Positions 7,522 to 16,300 of a DNA stretch of 64,000 nucleotides are shown here, one piece after another. A program made the position numbers and the translations under genes. Position 1 is the first letter of the stretch, and the number at the start of each line of letters is the position of its first letter. Source of the stretch: Palsa-504 sp963795795. GTDB taxonomy: Bacteria; Actinomycetota; Actinomycetes; Streptosporangiales; Streptosporangiaceae. The stretch spans positions 124,001 through 188,000 of the forward strand of contig CAWCJS010000024.1 in assembly GCA_963795795.1 (NCBI GenBank), in the 5' to 3' direction. The notes under the pieces were generated by a model, which was not told the origin of the DNA, searched no databases, and worked only from the letters and a program-made list of their open reading frames with translations.

Positions 7522-8478
7522 TCAGCCGTTTAGGGACGCAATTTTGGTTTCCAGCGTCTGGATGGTGCTGTTGCACACGGCGGCGGGCGCGTTCCCGGTG
7601 ATCCCGCAGATCGCCGCCGTGACGTAGTTCGCCGTACCGTCGACGGCCTTGGCCACCGTGTTGTTCGGGTTGGACAGGTCCGCCGCGATCGTGGCCCAGC
7701 TCAGCCCGGCCAGCGTGCTCGGCAGGTAGCCGGCTCCCCCGAGCGCGTACTTGTTGCCGAAGTCCACGAACGGGATCGCGCCCTGGTCCCCGCTCGGGAC
7801 GAGCGGTGGGACGTCGTACTTGGCCAGCAGCGTCTGCTGGGCGGTGGTAGGCGTATCGAGGGCGGTGTAGCCCTTGTTCGCGGTGTCCGGGATGTTCGTG
7901 TACGTTTCCACGGGCGTGAAGGTCAGGTACTGGCTGGTGAACGTGGCGTGGGCGAACGTCCAGGTCGGCGTGTCCGGGTACGGCTCATTCTGGCCGCCCC
8001 CGTTCGTCTTGGCGGAGTGGACGGTAGCCAGGCCGGTGAACGTGCCGAACCTGCTCAGGGCCACGACCATCGCCCAGCGCTCGGCGGCGCAGTACGGGCA
8101 GTACTCGGCGCCGATGTACAGCATCTCGGGCTTGCCGTTCGCGGTCAGCGCCGATCCCGTGATCGCCTCCGGGGTCGAGATGATCCCGCTCCCCGCGCCC
8201 ACAGCGTCCAGGGTGCTGGCCGGGACGCTCGTCGTCGTGTTGATCAACGACGTCAGGGCCGAGCCCGTGGGGCCGTTGGGGGTATTGTCCGACCCCGATT
8301 TGGAGGAGGAGGTCAGCTTGACCACGACGAACACCACGACGATCACGAGGACGACGAGGATGCTGCCCGACCCGATCAGGATCCGCCTGCGCTGCTCGGC
8401 ACGACGGGCCGCCGCCTGCTGCGCGGCGATCTTCTCCCGGCGGGAGACGTCGACCTTGGTTCTGCTTGCCTTGCCCAT
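7522..8478 (-). CDS. DUF929-family membrane-anchored thioredoxin-like protein
   Basis: A 318-residue protein. It has a short basic cytoplasmic N-terminus, one membrane helix (about residues 33-54) and a large exterior domain. The exterior domain has YIGAEYCPYCAAERW (CPYC at 127-130), the thioredoxin-like active site typical of DUF929 proteins, and two further cysteines near the C-terminus (AAICGITGNAPAAVC). It probably acts outside the membrane in disulfide exchange, paired with the VKOR protein encoded just downstream; this role is inferred from the motif and gene pairing. The gap to the VKOR start is about 65 bases, so one transcript is likely. Confidence 0.85.
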   Translation of the reverse strand: MGKASRTKVDVSRREKIAAQQAAARRAEQRRRILIGSGSILVVLVIVVVFVVVKLTSSSKSGSDNTPNGPTGSALTSLINTTTSVPASTLDAVGAGSGIISTPEAITGSALTANGKPEMLYIGAEYCPYCAAERWAMVVALSRFGTFTGLATVHSAKTNGGGQNEPYPDTPTWTFAHATFTSQYLTFTPVETYTNIPDTANKGYTALDTPTTAQQTLLAKYDVPPLVPSGDQGAIPFVDFGNKYALGGAGYLPSTLAGLSWATIAADLSNPNNTVAKAVDGTANYVTAAICGITGNAPAAVCNSTIQTLETKIASLNG

Positions 8479-8639
8479 GTTCGCTGTCCAACCTTGTCAA
8501 GGCCAGCGGTGGTCAGGCCGCACCCGCTGGTTTCCTTCACCCCGCGCCTGCGCGCGGGAGTAGCCCGTCATCCCGGTACCGCGCTCTATGGTAGGCGCTC
8601 GGGGGCACTGGCGCGCGCTGGCGTGATGACTGGGTGCGG

Positions 8640-9497
8640 CTATTCTGCCGCGGGCCGCTGCGCGGCCGGATGCGGCCGGTCCGCGGGGGTCCTGGGCCGG
8701 GCCCGCAGGCCGAGGTAGGCGGCCGCCGCGATGCCGAGGTACGCCACGTAGACCAGCAACTGCAGCGGGGTGGGGGCGTCGCTGTACCCGAAGAAGCTGT
8801 GCAGGACGTCCCCGAGCGCGCTGTTCTCCGACAAGAGCCTGGCCGAGTGCCACATCGGCGAATCCAGCAGCGGCAGCCAGCCGAGTTGCTGCAGGTTCTC
8901 CACCGAGTCGGCCAGCAGGCCGGCGGCGAAGACCATCAGCAGGATGCCGATGACGGTGAAGAACCGGGCCAGATTCAGCCGGTGCCCGAGGCGGTAGATG
9001 ACGAACGCGATGGCCAGGGCCCCGGCCAGCCCGATCGCGGCGCCGGAGAGGGCGCCGACCGTCGAGGTGGAGAAGATGATGGCCAGGGTGAAGACCACCG
9101 TCTCCAGGCCCTCCCGGCCGACCGCTTGGAAGGCCAGGAGCCCGAGTCCCCACCGGGCCCGGCCGTCGAGCGCCGCGTCGGCGCGGGCCCGGAGTTCCTT
9201 GGACAGGGACCGGGCGTGCGCGCGCATCCAGAAGGTCATATAGGTCAGCACGGCCGCGGCGACCAGGTAAGTGACGGTCTCGAAGATCGTCTGGACGCGC
9301 GAGCCGTCGTAGCTGCGGATCGTCTCGTAGGCGGCTACCCCGCCCGCGGTGGCCAGGATCAGCGCGGCGCCCACCCCGATGAACACGTCACGGAAATGCT
9401 CCCGCCGCCCGATGCGGTTGAGGTAGGCGAGCAGGATCGCGACGATCATGCTGGCCTCAACACCCTCACGCAGGAAGATGACCAGCGTGGCGAGCAT
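8640..9497 (-). CDS. efeU: FTR1/EfeU-family iron permease
   Basis: A 285-residue polytopic membrane protein. The first helix has the family's REGVE motif (FLREGVEASMIVAILLAYL), where the acidic residue binds ferric iron. A second related motif (GREGLETVVF) lies at residues 128-137, as expected for FTR1 proteins. EfeU imports iron after oxidation by EfeB, with EfeO as a lipoprotein; neither partner is encoded next to it here, which is unusual. An iron-box-like operator lies 40 bases upstream of the ATG, supporting iron-controlled expression. It may be cotranscribed with the VKOR/DUF929 pair (161-base gap). Confidence 0.9.
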   Translation of the reverse strand: MLATLVIFLREGVEASMIVAILLAYLNRIGRREHFRDVFIGVGAALILATAGGVAAYETIRSYDGSRVQTIFETVTYLVAAAVLTYMTFWMRAHARSLSKELRARADAALDGRARWGLGLLAFQAVGREGLETVVFTLAIIFSTSTVGALSGAAIGLAGALAIAFVIYRLGHRLNLARFFTVIGILLMVFAAGLLADSVENLQQLGWLPLLDSPMWHSARLLSENSALGDVLHSFFGYSDAPTPLQLLVYVAYLGIAAAAYLGLRARPRTPADRPHPAAQRPAAE

Positions 9498-9536
9498 GCG
9501 CGAGCCTCCCTAGGTGCCCTTCAAGATCCAACTGGG

Positions 9537-9555
9537 TTAGCTTAGGCAAACCTTA
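9537..9555 (-). promoter_or_regulatory. Iron box (DtxR/IdeR/DmdR-type operator)
   Basis: TTAGCTTAGGCAAACCTTA matches the IdeR/DtxR consensus TTAGGTTAGGCTAACCTAA at 16 of 19 positions and keeps the dyad. It sits 40-58 bases upstream of the iron permease start, where repression by an Fe(II)-loaded regulator would be expected. The consensus is established knowledge; function at this site is inferred. Confidence 0.8.
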
Positions 9556-9660
9556 CTTGATGCGCAGGCTGCGGCGCGAGGGTATCCGGGCACTTCGCGG
9601 AGGCGCGGGGGCAGCCGGGCGCAGTTCGCGGGCGGCACGCAGTTCCGGGGCGTGCAGCTG

Positions 9661-9780
9661 GCGCGCGGGCGGCTGGGGTCGGCGGCGGTCGCCTGGGGCG
9701 GGACAGCGGAATCTCTAGTGGCGCGCGGGCGGCTGGGGTCGGCGGCGGTCGCCTGCGGGCAGGATAGGGAATCTCTAGAG
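9661..9780. repeat. Two tandem 60-bp repeats in a 340-base non-coding stretch
   Basis: Positions 9661-9720 and 9721-9780 begin with the same 35 bases (GCGCGCGGGCGGCTGGGGTC and onward), differ in the middle and share GAATCTCTAG near the end. The surrounding region 9556-9899 holds no convincing gene. Its last 120 bases turn AT-rich (TTTTTTCTAGA, TAAACAAAACGTTAACC) and probably carry the promoter of the SARP-type regulator. Confidence 0.85.
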
Positions 9781-9899
9781 AATCTGGATTTTTTCTAGAT
9801 GGAAGGCGCAAATCCTGTAAGCTAAACAAAACGTTAACCGCCCAGGTGGGGGGCGGACTGCGGTGACGGTCTGGTGAGCGGAAGGTCGGCGAAGCCTTA

Positions 9900-11309
9900 G
9901 TGTTGCGCGTCGGCGTGCTTGGCCCGGTGATGGCCTGGGAAGGTGACCAGGAGCTGCGCCTGGGCCAGCCTAGACAGCAGGCGGTCCTCGGCATCTTGGC
10001 CATGCGCGCGAACCGCGTGATCTCCCGCAGCGAACTCGTCGACGCGGTCTGGGGGCATGAGGCGCCGCCCAGCGCCGAGGGCGGGATCTACACCTATATC
10101 GCCGGGCTGCGCCGCATCGTCGAGCCGGGCCGCTCCGCGCGGGGGCAGGGCCGCATCCTCGTCTCGACCGGGGCCGGCTACGTGCTGCACCTGGTACCGG
10201 GCCAGCCGGACGCCGTGGCGTTCGAGCAGCACCTGGGGCGGGCGCGCCAGCTGCGCAAGGGCGGAGACCCGGCCGGGGCGGTGACCTCGCTCGACGCCGC
10301 GCTTGGGCTGTGGCGCGGGGTCGCGTTCGCCGCGGTGCCCGGGCCCTTTGCCGAGGCCGAGCGGGCGCGGCTGGCCGAACTGCGCTCCCTGGCCGCCGAG
10401 GAACGCGCGGACGTCCTGCTGGCGCTCGGCCGCCACGAGGAGGTCGTGCCCGACCTGACCGGGATGGTGGCGGACCAGCCGCTGCGGGAGCGGATGCGCG
10501 GGCTGCTGATGATCGCCCTGTACCGCAGCGGCCGGCAGGCCGATGCCCTGCGCGTGTACCAGGACGCAAAGCGCGTGCTGGCCGAGGAACTCGGCATCGA
10601 TCCCGGCCTCGACCTGACCCGCATTCACCAGCAGATCACGAGCCTGGACCCCGCGCTGAACCTGGCCGGCGCGGGCGGAGGGAACGGCGCGGGCCGCGCG
10701 GACGGGACGAGCGGTACGGCCAGCGTGGCCGGGGCCGGCGGTCGTGCCCGGCGCCCGCGGCACCGCGGGCAGGGGGGTGCCGACCCACGGCGGGCAGGCC
10801 GCCGGGGTCCAGGGCAGCCAGGGCCGTGGCGCGGGCGCGCAGGGCGTACCGTTGCCGGCCCAGCTGCCGCTCGACCCGCAGGGCTTCGCGGGCCGCCAGG
10901 ACGAGCTCCGCGCGATGCAGGCGATCCTGCCGCCCGCCAGGCGCTCGCGGGCGGGCGACTCGGTGGGGGTCATCGTCATCTCGGGGACGGCCGGGGTCGG
11001 CAAGAGCGCGCTGGCCGTCCACTTCGGCCGCCAGGTGGCCAAGCGCTTCCCAGACGGCCAGCTGTACGTCGACCTGCGTGGTGGGGACCCGGATCGGCCG
11101 CCGATGACACCGGTCGAGGCGCTGGGGTTCCTCCTGGTCGGGCCTCGGTGTACCTCCGCGCCGCTTCAGCATCATCGCCGAGGAACGGGCGGCCATGTAC
11201 CGGAGCCTGGTTGACGGCAAACGGATCCTCGTCGTGCTGGACAACGCCACCAACGCGGCCCAGGTCCGGCCGCTGCTCCCCGGCTCGCCGGGCTGCCTGG
11301 TCGTGGTGA
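9900..11309 (+). CDS. Longest 5' open frame of the SARP regulator (DNA-binding and BTAD part)
   Basis: The frame starting at GTG 9900 is open to 11309. Only the first ~260 residues are family-like: the winged-helix OmpR/PhoB-type domain (residues 1-92, ending in TGAGYVLHL) and the BTAD helical domain (about 100-245, ending GIDPGLDLTRIHQQI). After about 10680 the frame turns into Arg/Pro/Gly-rich shadow sequence because the true frame continues at +1. A protein from this frame would bind DNA but lack the ATPase switch, much like small SARPs of the ActII-ORF4 type. Confidence 0.6.
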   Translation: MLRVGVLGPVMAWEGDQELRLGQPRQQAVLGILAMRANRVISRSELVDAVWGHEAPPSAEGGIYTYIAGLRRIVEPGRSARGQGRILVSTGAGYVLHLVPGQPDAVAFEQHLGRARQLRKGGDPAGAVTSLDAALGLWRGVAFAAVPGPFAEAERARLAELRSLAAEERADVLLALGRHEEVVPDLTGMVADQPLRERMRGLLMIALYRSGRQADALRVYQDAKRVLAEELGIDPGLDLTRIHQQITSLDPALNLAGAGGGNGAGRADGTSGTASVAGAGGRARRPRHRGQGGADPRRAGRRGPGQPGPWRGRAGRTVAGPAAARPAGLRGPPGRAPRDAGDPAARQALAGGRLGGGHRHLGDGRGRQERAGRPLRPPGGQALPRRPAVRRPAWWGPGSAADDTGRGAGVPPGRASVYLRAASASSPRNGRPCTGAWLTANGSSSCWTTPPTRPRSGRCSPARRAAWSW

Positions 11310-11492
11310 CCAGCCGCAACGAGCTGGCCGGGCTGGTGGCCGCGGAGGGCGCGGCGCTGATCACGCTCGACGTGCTCAGCCACGCCGAGGCCCGGGAGAT
11401 GCTGGCCCGCAGGCTCGGCCGGGACCGGGTCGCGGCCGAGCCCGAGGCGGCGGACGAGATCATCGAAGAATGCGCCAGGCTCCCGCTGGCGC

Positions 11493-12644
11493 TTGAGCAT
11501 CGCGGTCGGCCGCGCCGCGGGACGGGGCAAGCAGCCGCTGGCCGAGCTCGCGGCCGAGCTACGAGACGCCAGGAACAGGCTGGACGCGCTCGAGGCGGGT
11601 GACGCGGCCACCGACATGCGGGCGGTCCTGTCCTGGTCATACGACCAGCTCAGCGAGTCGGCGGCGCGCATGTTCCGCCTGCTCGGCCTGCATCCGGGCC
11701 CGGATATCTCCTCGCCGGCGGCGGCCAGCCTGGCCGGGGTATCCAGGGCTGAGGCGGGCGTGGCGCTGCGCGAGCTCACCAGTACGCACATGATCGCCGA
11801 GCGTCTGCCCGGCCGTTTCACGTTCCACGACCTGCTCCGCGCCTACGCCGCCGACCTGGCCGAGCGGTCCGACACCGAGCAGGACCGGCGGGCCGCCGTG
11901 CACCGGATGCTCGACCATTACCTGCATACGGCGATGGCGGCCAGCCAGCAGTTCAGCCCGGGCCGGTCGGCGCTCCGCCTGGTCGCGCCGCAGCCGGGTG
12001 TGCTGCCCGCCGAGGTTACGGATAAGGAGCAGGCGGCGGCCTGGTTCGACGCCGAGGTCCCCGTGCTGCAGGCGCTGATCGACTACGCCGCCGCTCACGA
12101 CTTCGACACTCACGGCTGGCAGATCCCCTGGGCGCTGAGCCCGTTCTTCAACCGGCGCGGATGGTGGCGCGCGTACGTGGCCAGCCAGGTGACCGCGATG
12201 CGCGCCGCGCAGCGCCTCGGCGACCCCCTGGCCCAGGCGCACTCGCACTACTTGCTCGGGCACGCGCTCGCCACCACGGACGACTACGAGTCGGCCGACC
12301 CGAACGTGCGCCGGGCGCTTGACCTGTTCCGCGAGCTGGGCGACCGGGCCAACGAGGCGGTGGTGCTCAACGGCCTGTCCGCCATGCTGGAGAAGCAGGA
12401 GCGCTACCCGGAGGCGCTGGCCGTCGCGCTCGACGCGCTGCGGATGATCAAGGCCGCCGGGCACTGGTGGACGCAGGGCAACCTGGAGAACGGCGTCGGC
12501 TGGCTTTACGCCCACCTCGGCCAGTACGACCAGGCGCTGACCCACTGCCAGCGGTCCCTCGGCCTGCACCGCGAGTCGGGCAACCGCGGCGGCACCGCCG
12601 ACACCCTGGACAGCATGGGCTTCATCTACCGGAGCAAGCGGTGA
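11493..12644 (+). CDS. 3' open frame of the SARP regulator (NB-ARC end and TPR repeats)
   Basis: This 383-codon frame holds the end of the NB-ARC region (AVLSWSYDQLSESAARMFRL and FTFHDLLRAYAADLAE) and several tetratricopeptide repeats (for example ANEAVVLNGLSAMLEKQERY and GQYDQALTHCQRSLGLH). It is normally the C-terminal half of an AfsR-like protein. The first codons (MSIAVGRAAGRGKQPLAELA) continue the ECARLPLAL motif of the preceding frame exactly, which shows it is an internal piece, not a separate gene. Confidence 0.6.
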   Translation: MSIAVGRAAGRGKQPLAELAAELRDARNRLDALEAGDAATDMRAVLSWSYDQLSESAARMFRLLGLHPGPDISSPAAASLAGVSRAEAGVALRELTSTHMIAERLPGRFTFHDLLRAYAADLAERSDTEQDRRAAVHRMLDHYLHTAMAASQQFSPGRSALRLVAPQPGVLPAEVTDKEQAAAWFDAEVPVLQALIDYAAAHDFDTHGWQIPWALSPFFNRRGWWRAYVASQVTAMRAAQRLGDPLAQAHSHYLLGHALATTDDYESADPNVRRALDLFRELGDRANEAVVLNGLSAMLEKQERYPEALAVALDALRMIKAAGHWWTQGNLENGVGWLYAHLGQYDQALTHCQRSLGLHRESGNRGGTADTLDSMGFIYRSKR

Positions 12645-12964
12645 CTTCAGCCAGGCCAAGGCCTACTACCGGCAGGCCATCGACGCGTACCGCGAGATCG
12701 GCTCGCCGTTCGGCCAGGGGAACTCGCTGAACGGGTTCGGTGACGTGCTGGTGGCCGAGGGCGATCACCACGGCGCCCGGGAGGCCTACCTCGCGGCCGC
12801 GGCGATCCTGGATACCCTCCCCCACCCGCTCGCCGACGAGGTCCGCAGCAAGCTCCGCGACCTGGACCTCGACCCATCCGAACCCGAGGGCGAAGGGGAG
12901 ACAGCCACCACCGCTCGTTCGGTATAAAGAAAAGGGTTTTACCGGGGAAGGGGCGTGCGGACGC

Positions 12965-14176
12965 GTGGGCGTGCTCAGGGCGCTGCTGGTCGAGAACATC
13001 CATCCGGACGCCTCGGCGCGGCTGGCCAAGGAGGGCTACGAGGTCGAGGGGCTGCCGCGGGCGCTCGGCGAGGATGAGCTCATCGAGGCGCTGCGCGGGG
13101 TGAGCCTGCTCGGCATCAGGTCCAGCACCCAGGTCAGCGAGCGCGTCCTGGACGCCGCGCCGACTTTGGTGGCCATCGGCGCGTTCTGCATCGGGGTCAA
13201 CCAGATCGACCTGGCGGCCGCGAGCAAGCGCGGCGTCGCCGTGTTCAACGCACCGTTTTCCAATACGCGCAGCGTCGTCGAGCTCGCGCTCGCCGAGATC
13301 ATCGCCATGGCGCGCCGGCTGCCGGAGAAGAACGCGCAGATGCACGCGGGCACCTGGGACAAGTCCGCCGCGGGCGCGCACGAGGTCCGCGGGCGCAAGC
13401 TCGGCATCGTGGGCTACGGGAACATCGGCACGCAGCTGTCCGTGCTAGCGGAGAGCCTGGGGATGTCCGTCTACTTCTACGACATCGCCGACAAGCTGGC
13501 CATCGGCAACGCGCGGCGCTGCTCTACCCTGGCCGAGCTGCTGGAGTCGGTGGAGACCGTCACCCTCCACGTCGACGACCGCGACGGCAACCGCGGGTTC
13601 TTCGGCGAGGCCGAGTTCGCCGCGATGCGGCCCCGGTCGCTGTTCCTCAACCTGTCCCGCGGGTTCGTGGTGGACCACGCCGCGCTGCGGCGTGCCATCG
13701 AGTCCGGGCATCTCGCCGGGGCGGCCATCGACGTGTTCCCCGACGAGCCGAAAGGGCGCGGCGAGGAGTTCGCCTCTGAGCTGCGCGGGCTGCCGAACGT
13801 CATCTTGACCCCGCACATCGGCGGGTCGACCGAGGAGGCCCAGCAGGACATCGGAGAGTTCGTCGCCGGGAAGCTGGCCGACTACATGGCCTCCGGCGCC
13901 ACCTCGCTGAGCGTGAACCTGCCGGGCCTCGCGCTGCCTGCGGTGAGCGGGACGCACCGCCTGGTCCACCTGCACCGGAACGTGCCCGGCGTGCTGGCCT
14001 CGATCAACCGCGTGCTCGCCGAGCACGGCGTCAACGTCGAGGGGCAGCTCCTGCGGACCAGGGACGAATATGGCTACGTGCTGACCGACATCGGCTGCCA
14101 GTACGGCGAGGACGTCCTCGCCGAGCTGCGGGCTATGCCCGTCACCATCCGCCTGCGCACGCTGCGCTCGCCCTGA
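12965..14176 (+). CDS. serA: D-3-phosphoglycerate dehydrogenase
   Basis: A 403-residue NAD-dependent 2-hydroxyacid dehydrogenase. The substrate loop is LLGIRSSTQV, the Rossmann motif is LGIVGYGNIGTQ, the catalytic Arg lies in NLSRGFVVD, the Glu region is IDVFPDEP and the catalytic His is in LTPHIGGSTEEAQ. A C-terminal ACT domain (LVHLHRNVPGVLASINRVLA onward) makes it the short, E. coli-like SerA type that senses serine, rather than the longer mycobacterial type. It catalyses the first step of serine synthesis. GTG 12965 is chosen with the purine-rich GGGGAAGGGG upstream; GTG 12971 is possible. The gene is intact although frameshifted genes surround it. Confidence 0.92.
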   Translation: MGVLRALLVENIHPDASARLAKEGYEVEGLPRALGEDELIEALRGVSLLGIRSSTQVSERVLDAAPTLVAIGAFCIGVNQIDLAAASKRGVAVFNAPFSNTRSVVELALAEIIAMARRLPEKNAQMHAGTWDKSAAGAHEVRGRKLGIVGYGNIGTQLSVLAESLGMSVYFYDIADKLAIGNARRCSTLAELLESVETVTLHVDDRDGNRGFFGEAEFAAMRPRSLFLNLSRGFVVDHAALRRAIESGHLAGAAIDVFPDEPKGRGEEFASELRGLPNVILTPHIGGSTEEAQQDIGEFVAGKLADYMASGATSLSVNLPGLALPAVSGTHRLVHLHRNVPGVLASINRVLAEHGVNVEGQLLRTRDEYGYVLTDIGCQYGEDVLAELRAMPVTIRLRTLRSP

Positions 14177-14330
14177 CCGGGCGTCGGCGACGTGCCGCCG
14201 CGAATAGGACCATCGGTGACGAGCCATTACATATTCCTCATGTTGGCCCCAGGCCCGGCCAGGGGCGGAATCACGCACTACCCTGTAGGGACACTAGGCC
14301 TGGCCGCGCGCGACGAGAGGAGCCGATTCC

Positions 14331-15563
14331 GTGCCCGGCATGAATTCAGGCCTGAATCCGGCCGACCCCACGCTGGTCTCTGCGTTCAGGTCTGCGCTGC
14401 TGCACCAAGGGGCGATCGCGCTCCTCGTCATCGCTTTCCTGTGGCTCGTCTGGGCGACGGCGCGGGCCTGGCGGCTGACCACGCCCGGCGCGAAGCCGGT
14501 CGGCGGCCCTGGCGCGACGAGGGCCGAGGCCGCGGGGGCGCTGCGCGGCGGCTGGGTCGCCGAGAAGCGATCGGCAAGCATGGCCGGGTGGGCGCGGCGC
14601 GCGGCCGGACCGGCGGAGGCCAGGGGGCGATGGCTGCTGCGGGTCGGGTTCGGGGTGATCTGGATCCTCGACGGGATCCTGCAGGCGCAGCCGAAGATGG
14701 CCGGGCGGACTCGCCACGCAGGTCATCGAGCCGACCGCGGCGGCGTCACCGGGATGGGTCCAGCACCTGGTCAACTGGGGCGGCACCATCTGGTCGTTCC
14801 ACCCGATCCAGGCCGGGGCGGCCTCGGTGTGGATCCAGGTCGGGATCGGCGCCTGGCTGCATGGTCGCGGCGCGCGGGCGGTGGTCCAGGCTGGCCGGGC
14901 TGGCCAGCGTGGGCTGGGGACTGGTCGTGTGGGTGTTCGGCGAGTCGTTCGGCGGAATCTTCGCGCCGGGCCTGAGCTGGCTGACCGGGGCGCCCGGGGC
15001 CGTGCTGATCTACGCGGTCGCCGGGGCGCTGATCGCGCTGCCGGAGGACGCCTGGCGGAGCCCGCGCCTCGGGCGGCTGCTGCTGGGCGGGATCGGGGTG
15101 TTCTTCATCGCGATGGCGGTGCTGCAGGCCTGGCCCGGGCGCGGTTACTGGCAGGGGACGCTGCACGGCCAGCCCGGCACCCTGGCCGGCATGGTGCAGC
15201 AGATGTCCACGACCTCGCAGCCGCACTTCCTCTCCTCCCTGGTGGCCAGCTTCGGGTCGTTCGCCGCGAGCAACGGCTTCGCCGTGAACCTGGTGGTGGT
15301 GATCGTCCTGGCCGCGCTGGGCGGGATCTTCCTGACCGGGCAGCCGCGGCTGGTCCGGTACGCCGTCTGGTTCGGCGTGGTGTTCTGCCTGGCCGACTGG
15401 GTGCTGGTCGAGGACCTCGGCTTCCTCGGCGGGCTCGGGACGGACCCGAACAGCATGATCCCGCTGATCCTGCTGTTCTCTGCTGGATACCTCGCGCTGA
15501 CCCCGGCGCCGCAAGAGGCCCCTGAGACTTCTGAGGCTCCTGCGCCCTCTGATGAGGTTGTGA
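14331..15563 (+). pseudogene. Polytopic membrane protein of the copper/oxidase block, frameshifted
   Basis: Conserved-looking membrane segments continue across three frames. Frame 0 (MPGMNSGLNPADPTLVSAFR to QAQPKMAG) runs from GTG 14331 to ~14703. Frame 1 (GLATQVIEPTAAASPGWVQH to GIGAWL) runs to ~14858. Frame 2 (MVAARGRWSRLAGLASVGWG onward) runs to ~15520, and a TGATGA stop at 15559-15564 is reached in frame 0. Each join fits one extra base. The product would have about eight helices. I do not recognise a named family. It has a good ribosome binding site (GAGAGGAG) and precedes SCO1, so a role in copper or oxidase assembly is a guess from position. Confidence 0.6.
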
Positions 15564-15606
15564 TGAGTGGCGGGGTCCCGGTGGTCGGGACTGGCGGCCG
15601 GGGCAC

Positions 15607-16300
15607 GTGGACGCCTCGGGTGCTGGGGAGAAGGGTCGCGACGGCCAGCGCTCGTCGGTCGCGGCGCTGGCGGCGCTGGGGGTCATCGTGCTCGGGGCGG
15701 CGCCGATGGCCTCGGCCGTCGGCGAACCGCACCGCGGATCCGATCCTGGCCCTGGCCATCGCGGGCGGCAGCACCTCGCTGGACGAGCCCGCTCCGGCGT
15801 TCGCGCTCACCGACCAGAACGGCGCCACGGTCACGCTGGCCAGCCTGCGCGGCAAGGTCGTGCTGATGACCTTCCTCGACCCGGTGTGCACGACCGACTG
15901 CCCGATCATCGGGCAGGAGTTCAAGCAGGCCGGGGTGATGCTCGGGGCGAAGGACTCCGACGTCGAACTGGTCGCCATCGTGGCCAACCCGACGTACCGG
16001 GGAGTGGAGTTCACCCAGGCCTTCGACCGGGAGGAAGGACTCAACACGGTCGGGAACTGGCTGTACCTGACCGGATCGCTCAGCCAGCTCGGCAAGGTCT
16101 GGGGCGAGTACGGGATCACCGTGCAGAACCTTCCCGCCGGCGCGATGTCCGCGCACAACGACCTGGCCGTGGTCATCGACCGGTCGGGGAACATCCGCGA
16201 CGAGTTGCCCGCCGACCCCGGCCCGGGCACCACGAGCACCAAGTCCTCGTTCTCCGTGCTGCTCAGCCAGTACGCCCGCCAGGCGCTGGCCAGCTCGTGA
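15607..16300 (+). CDS. SCO1/SenC-family copper chaperone, one frame change near the signal peptide
   Basis: The mature domain is intact in the frame ending at 16300: FALTDQNGATVTLASLRGKV, then FLDPVCTTDCPIIG with the copper-binding CxxxC, and the conserved His in SAHNDLAVVID. SCO1 proteins deliver copper to subunit II of cytochrome c oxidase on the outer face of the membrane. A signal-peptide-like hydrophobic stretch (VAALAALGVIVLGAAPMASA) lies in a different frame from GTG 15607, so a one-base change near 15725 separates secretion signal and domain. Read literally, the domain frame is open upstream into the membrane-protein gene. The stop overlaps the next gene's GTG. Confidence 0.8.

Larger units (their letters stand above)
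9900..12927 (+). pseudogene. SARP/NB-ARC/TPR regulator (AfsR-like), broken by four frame changes
   Basis: Pieces of one AfsR-like protein of about 1,000 residues follow each other in frames 0, 1, 2, 0 and 1. The SARP winged helix and BTAD domain (LRVGVLGPVMAWEGD onward) run 9900 to ~10680. The NB-ARC ATPase with Walker A GTAGVGKSALAVHFG runs ~10850-11140. Its Walker B part (RILVVLDNA) and the ECARLPLAL segment run 11145-11493. The rest of NB-ARC and the TPR array run 11494-12640, and the last TPR (GDFSQAKAYYRQAIDAYREI) runs to 12927. The joins at 11493 and ~12640 each look like one extra base. SARP regulators activate secondary-metabolite or differentiation genes. As written the gene cannot make the full protein; sequencing error is a real alternative to decay. 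Confidence 0.85.

Noticed and set aside
9542..10003. Minus-strand ORF across the 60-bp repeats
   Set aside because: It is Pro/Arg/Ala low-complexity created by the repeats, with no family match or ribosome binding site.
14192..16300. One 702-codon ORF joining the membrane protein and SCO1
   Set aside because: The first part is shadow sequence, and the frame merely stays open through a frameshifted membrane gene into SCO1. These are separate proteins, with separate starts at 14331 and about 15607.
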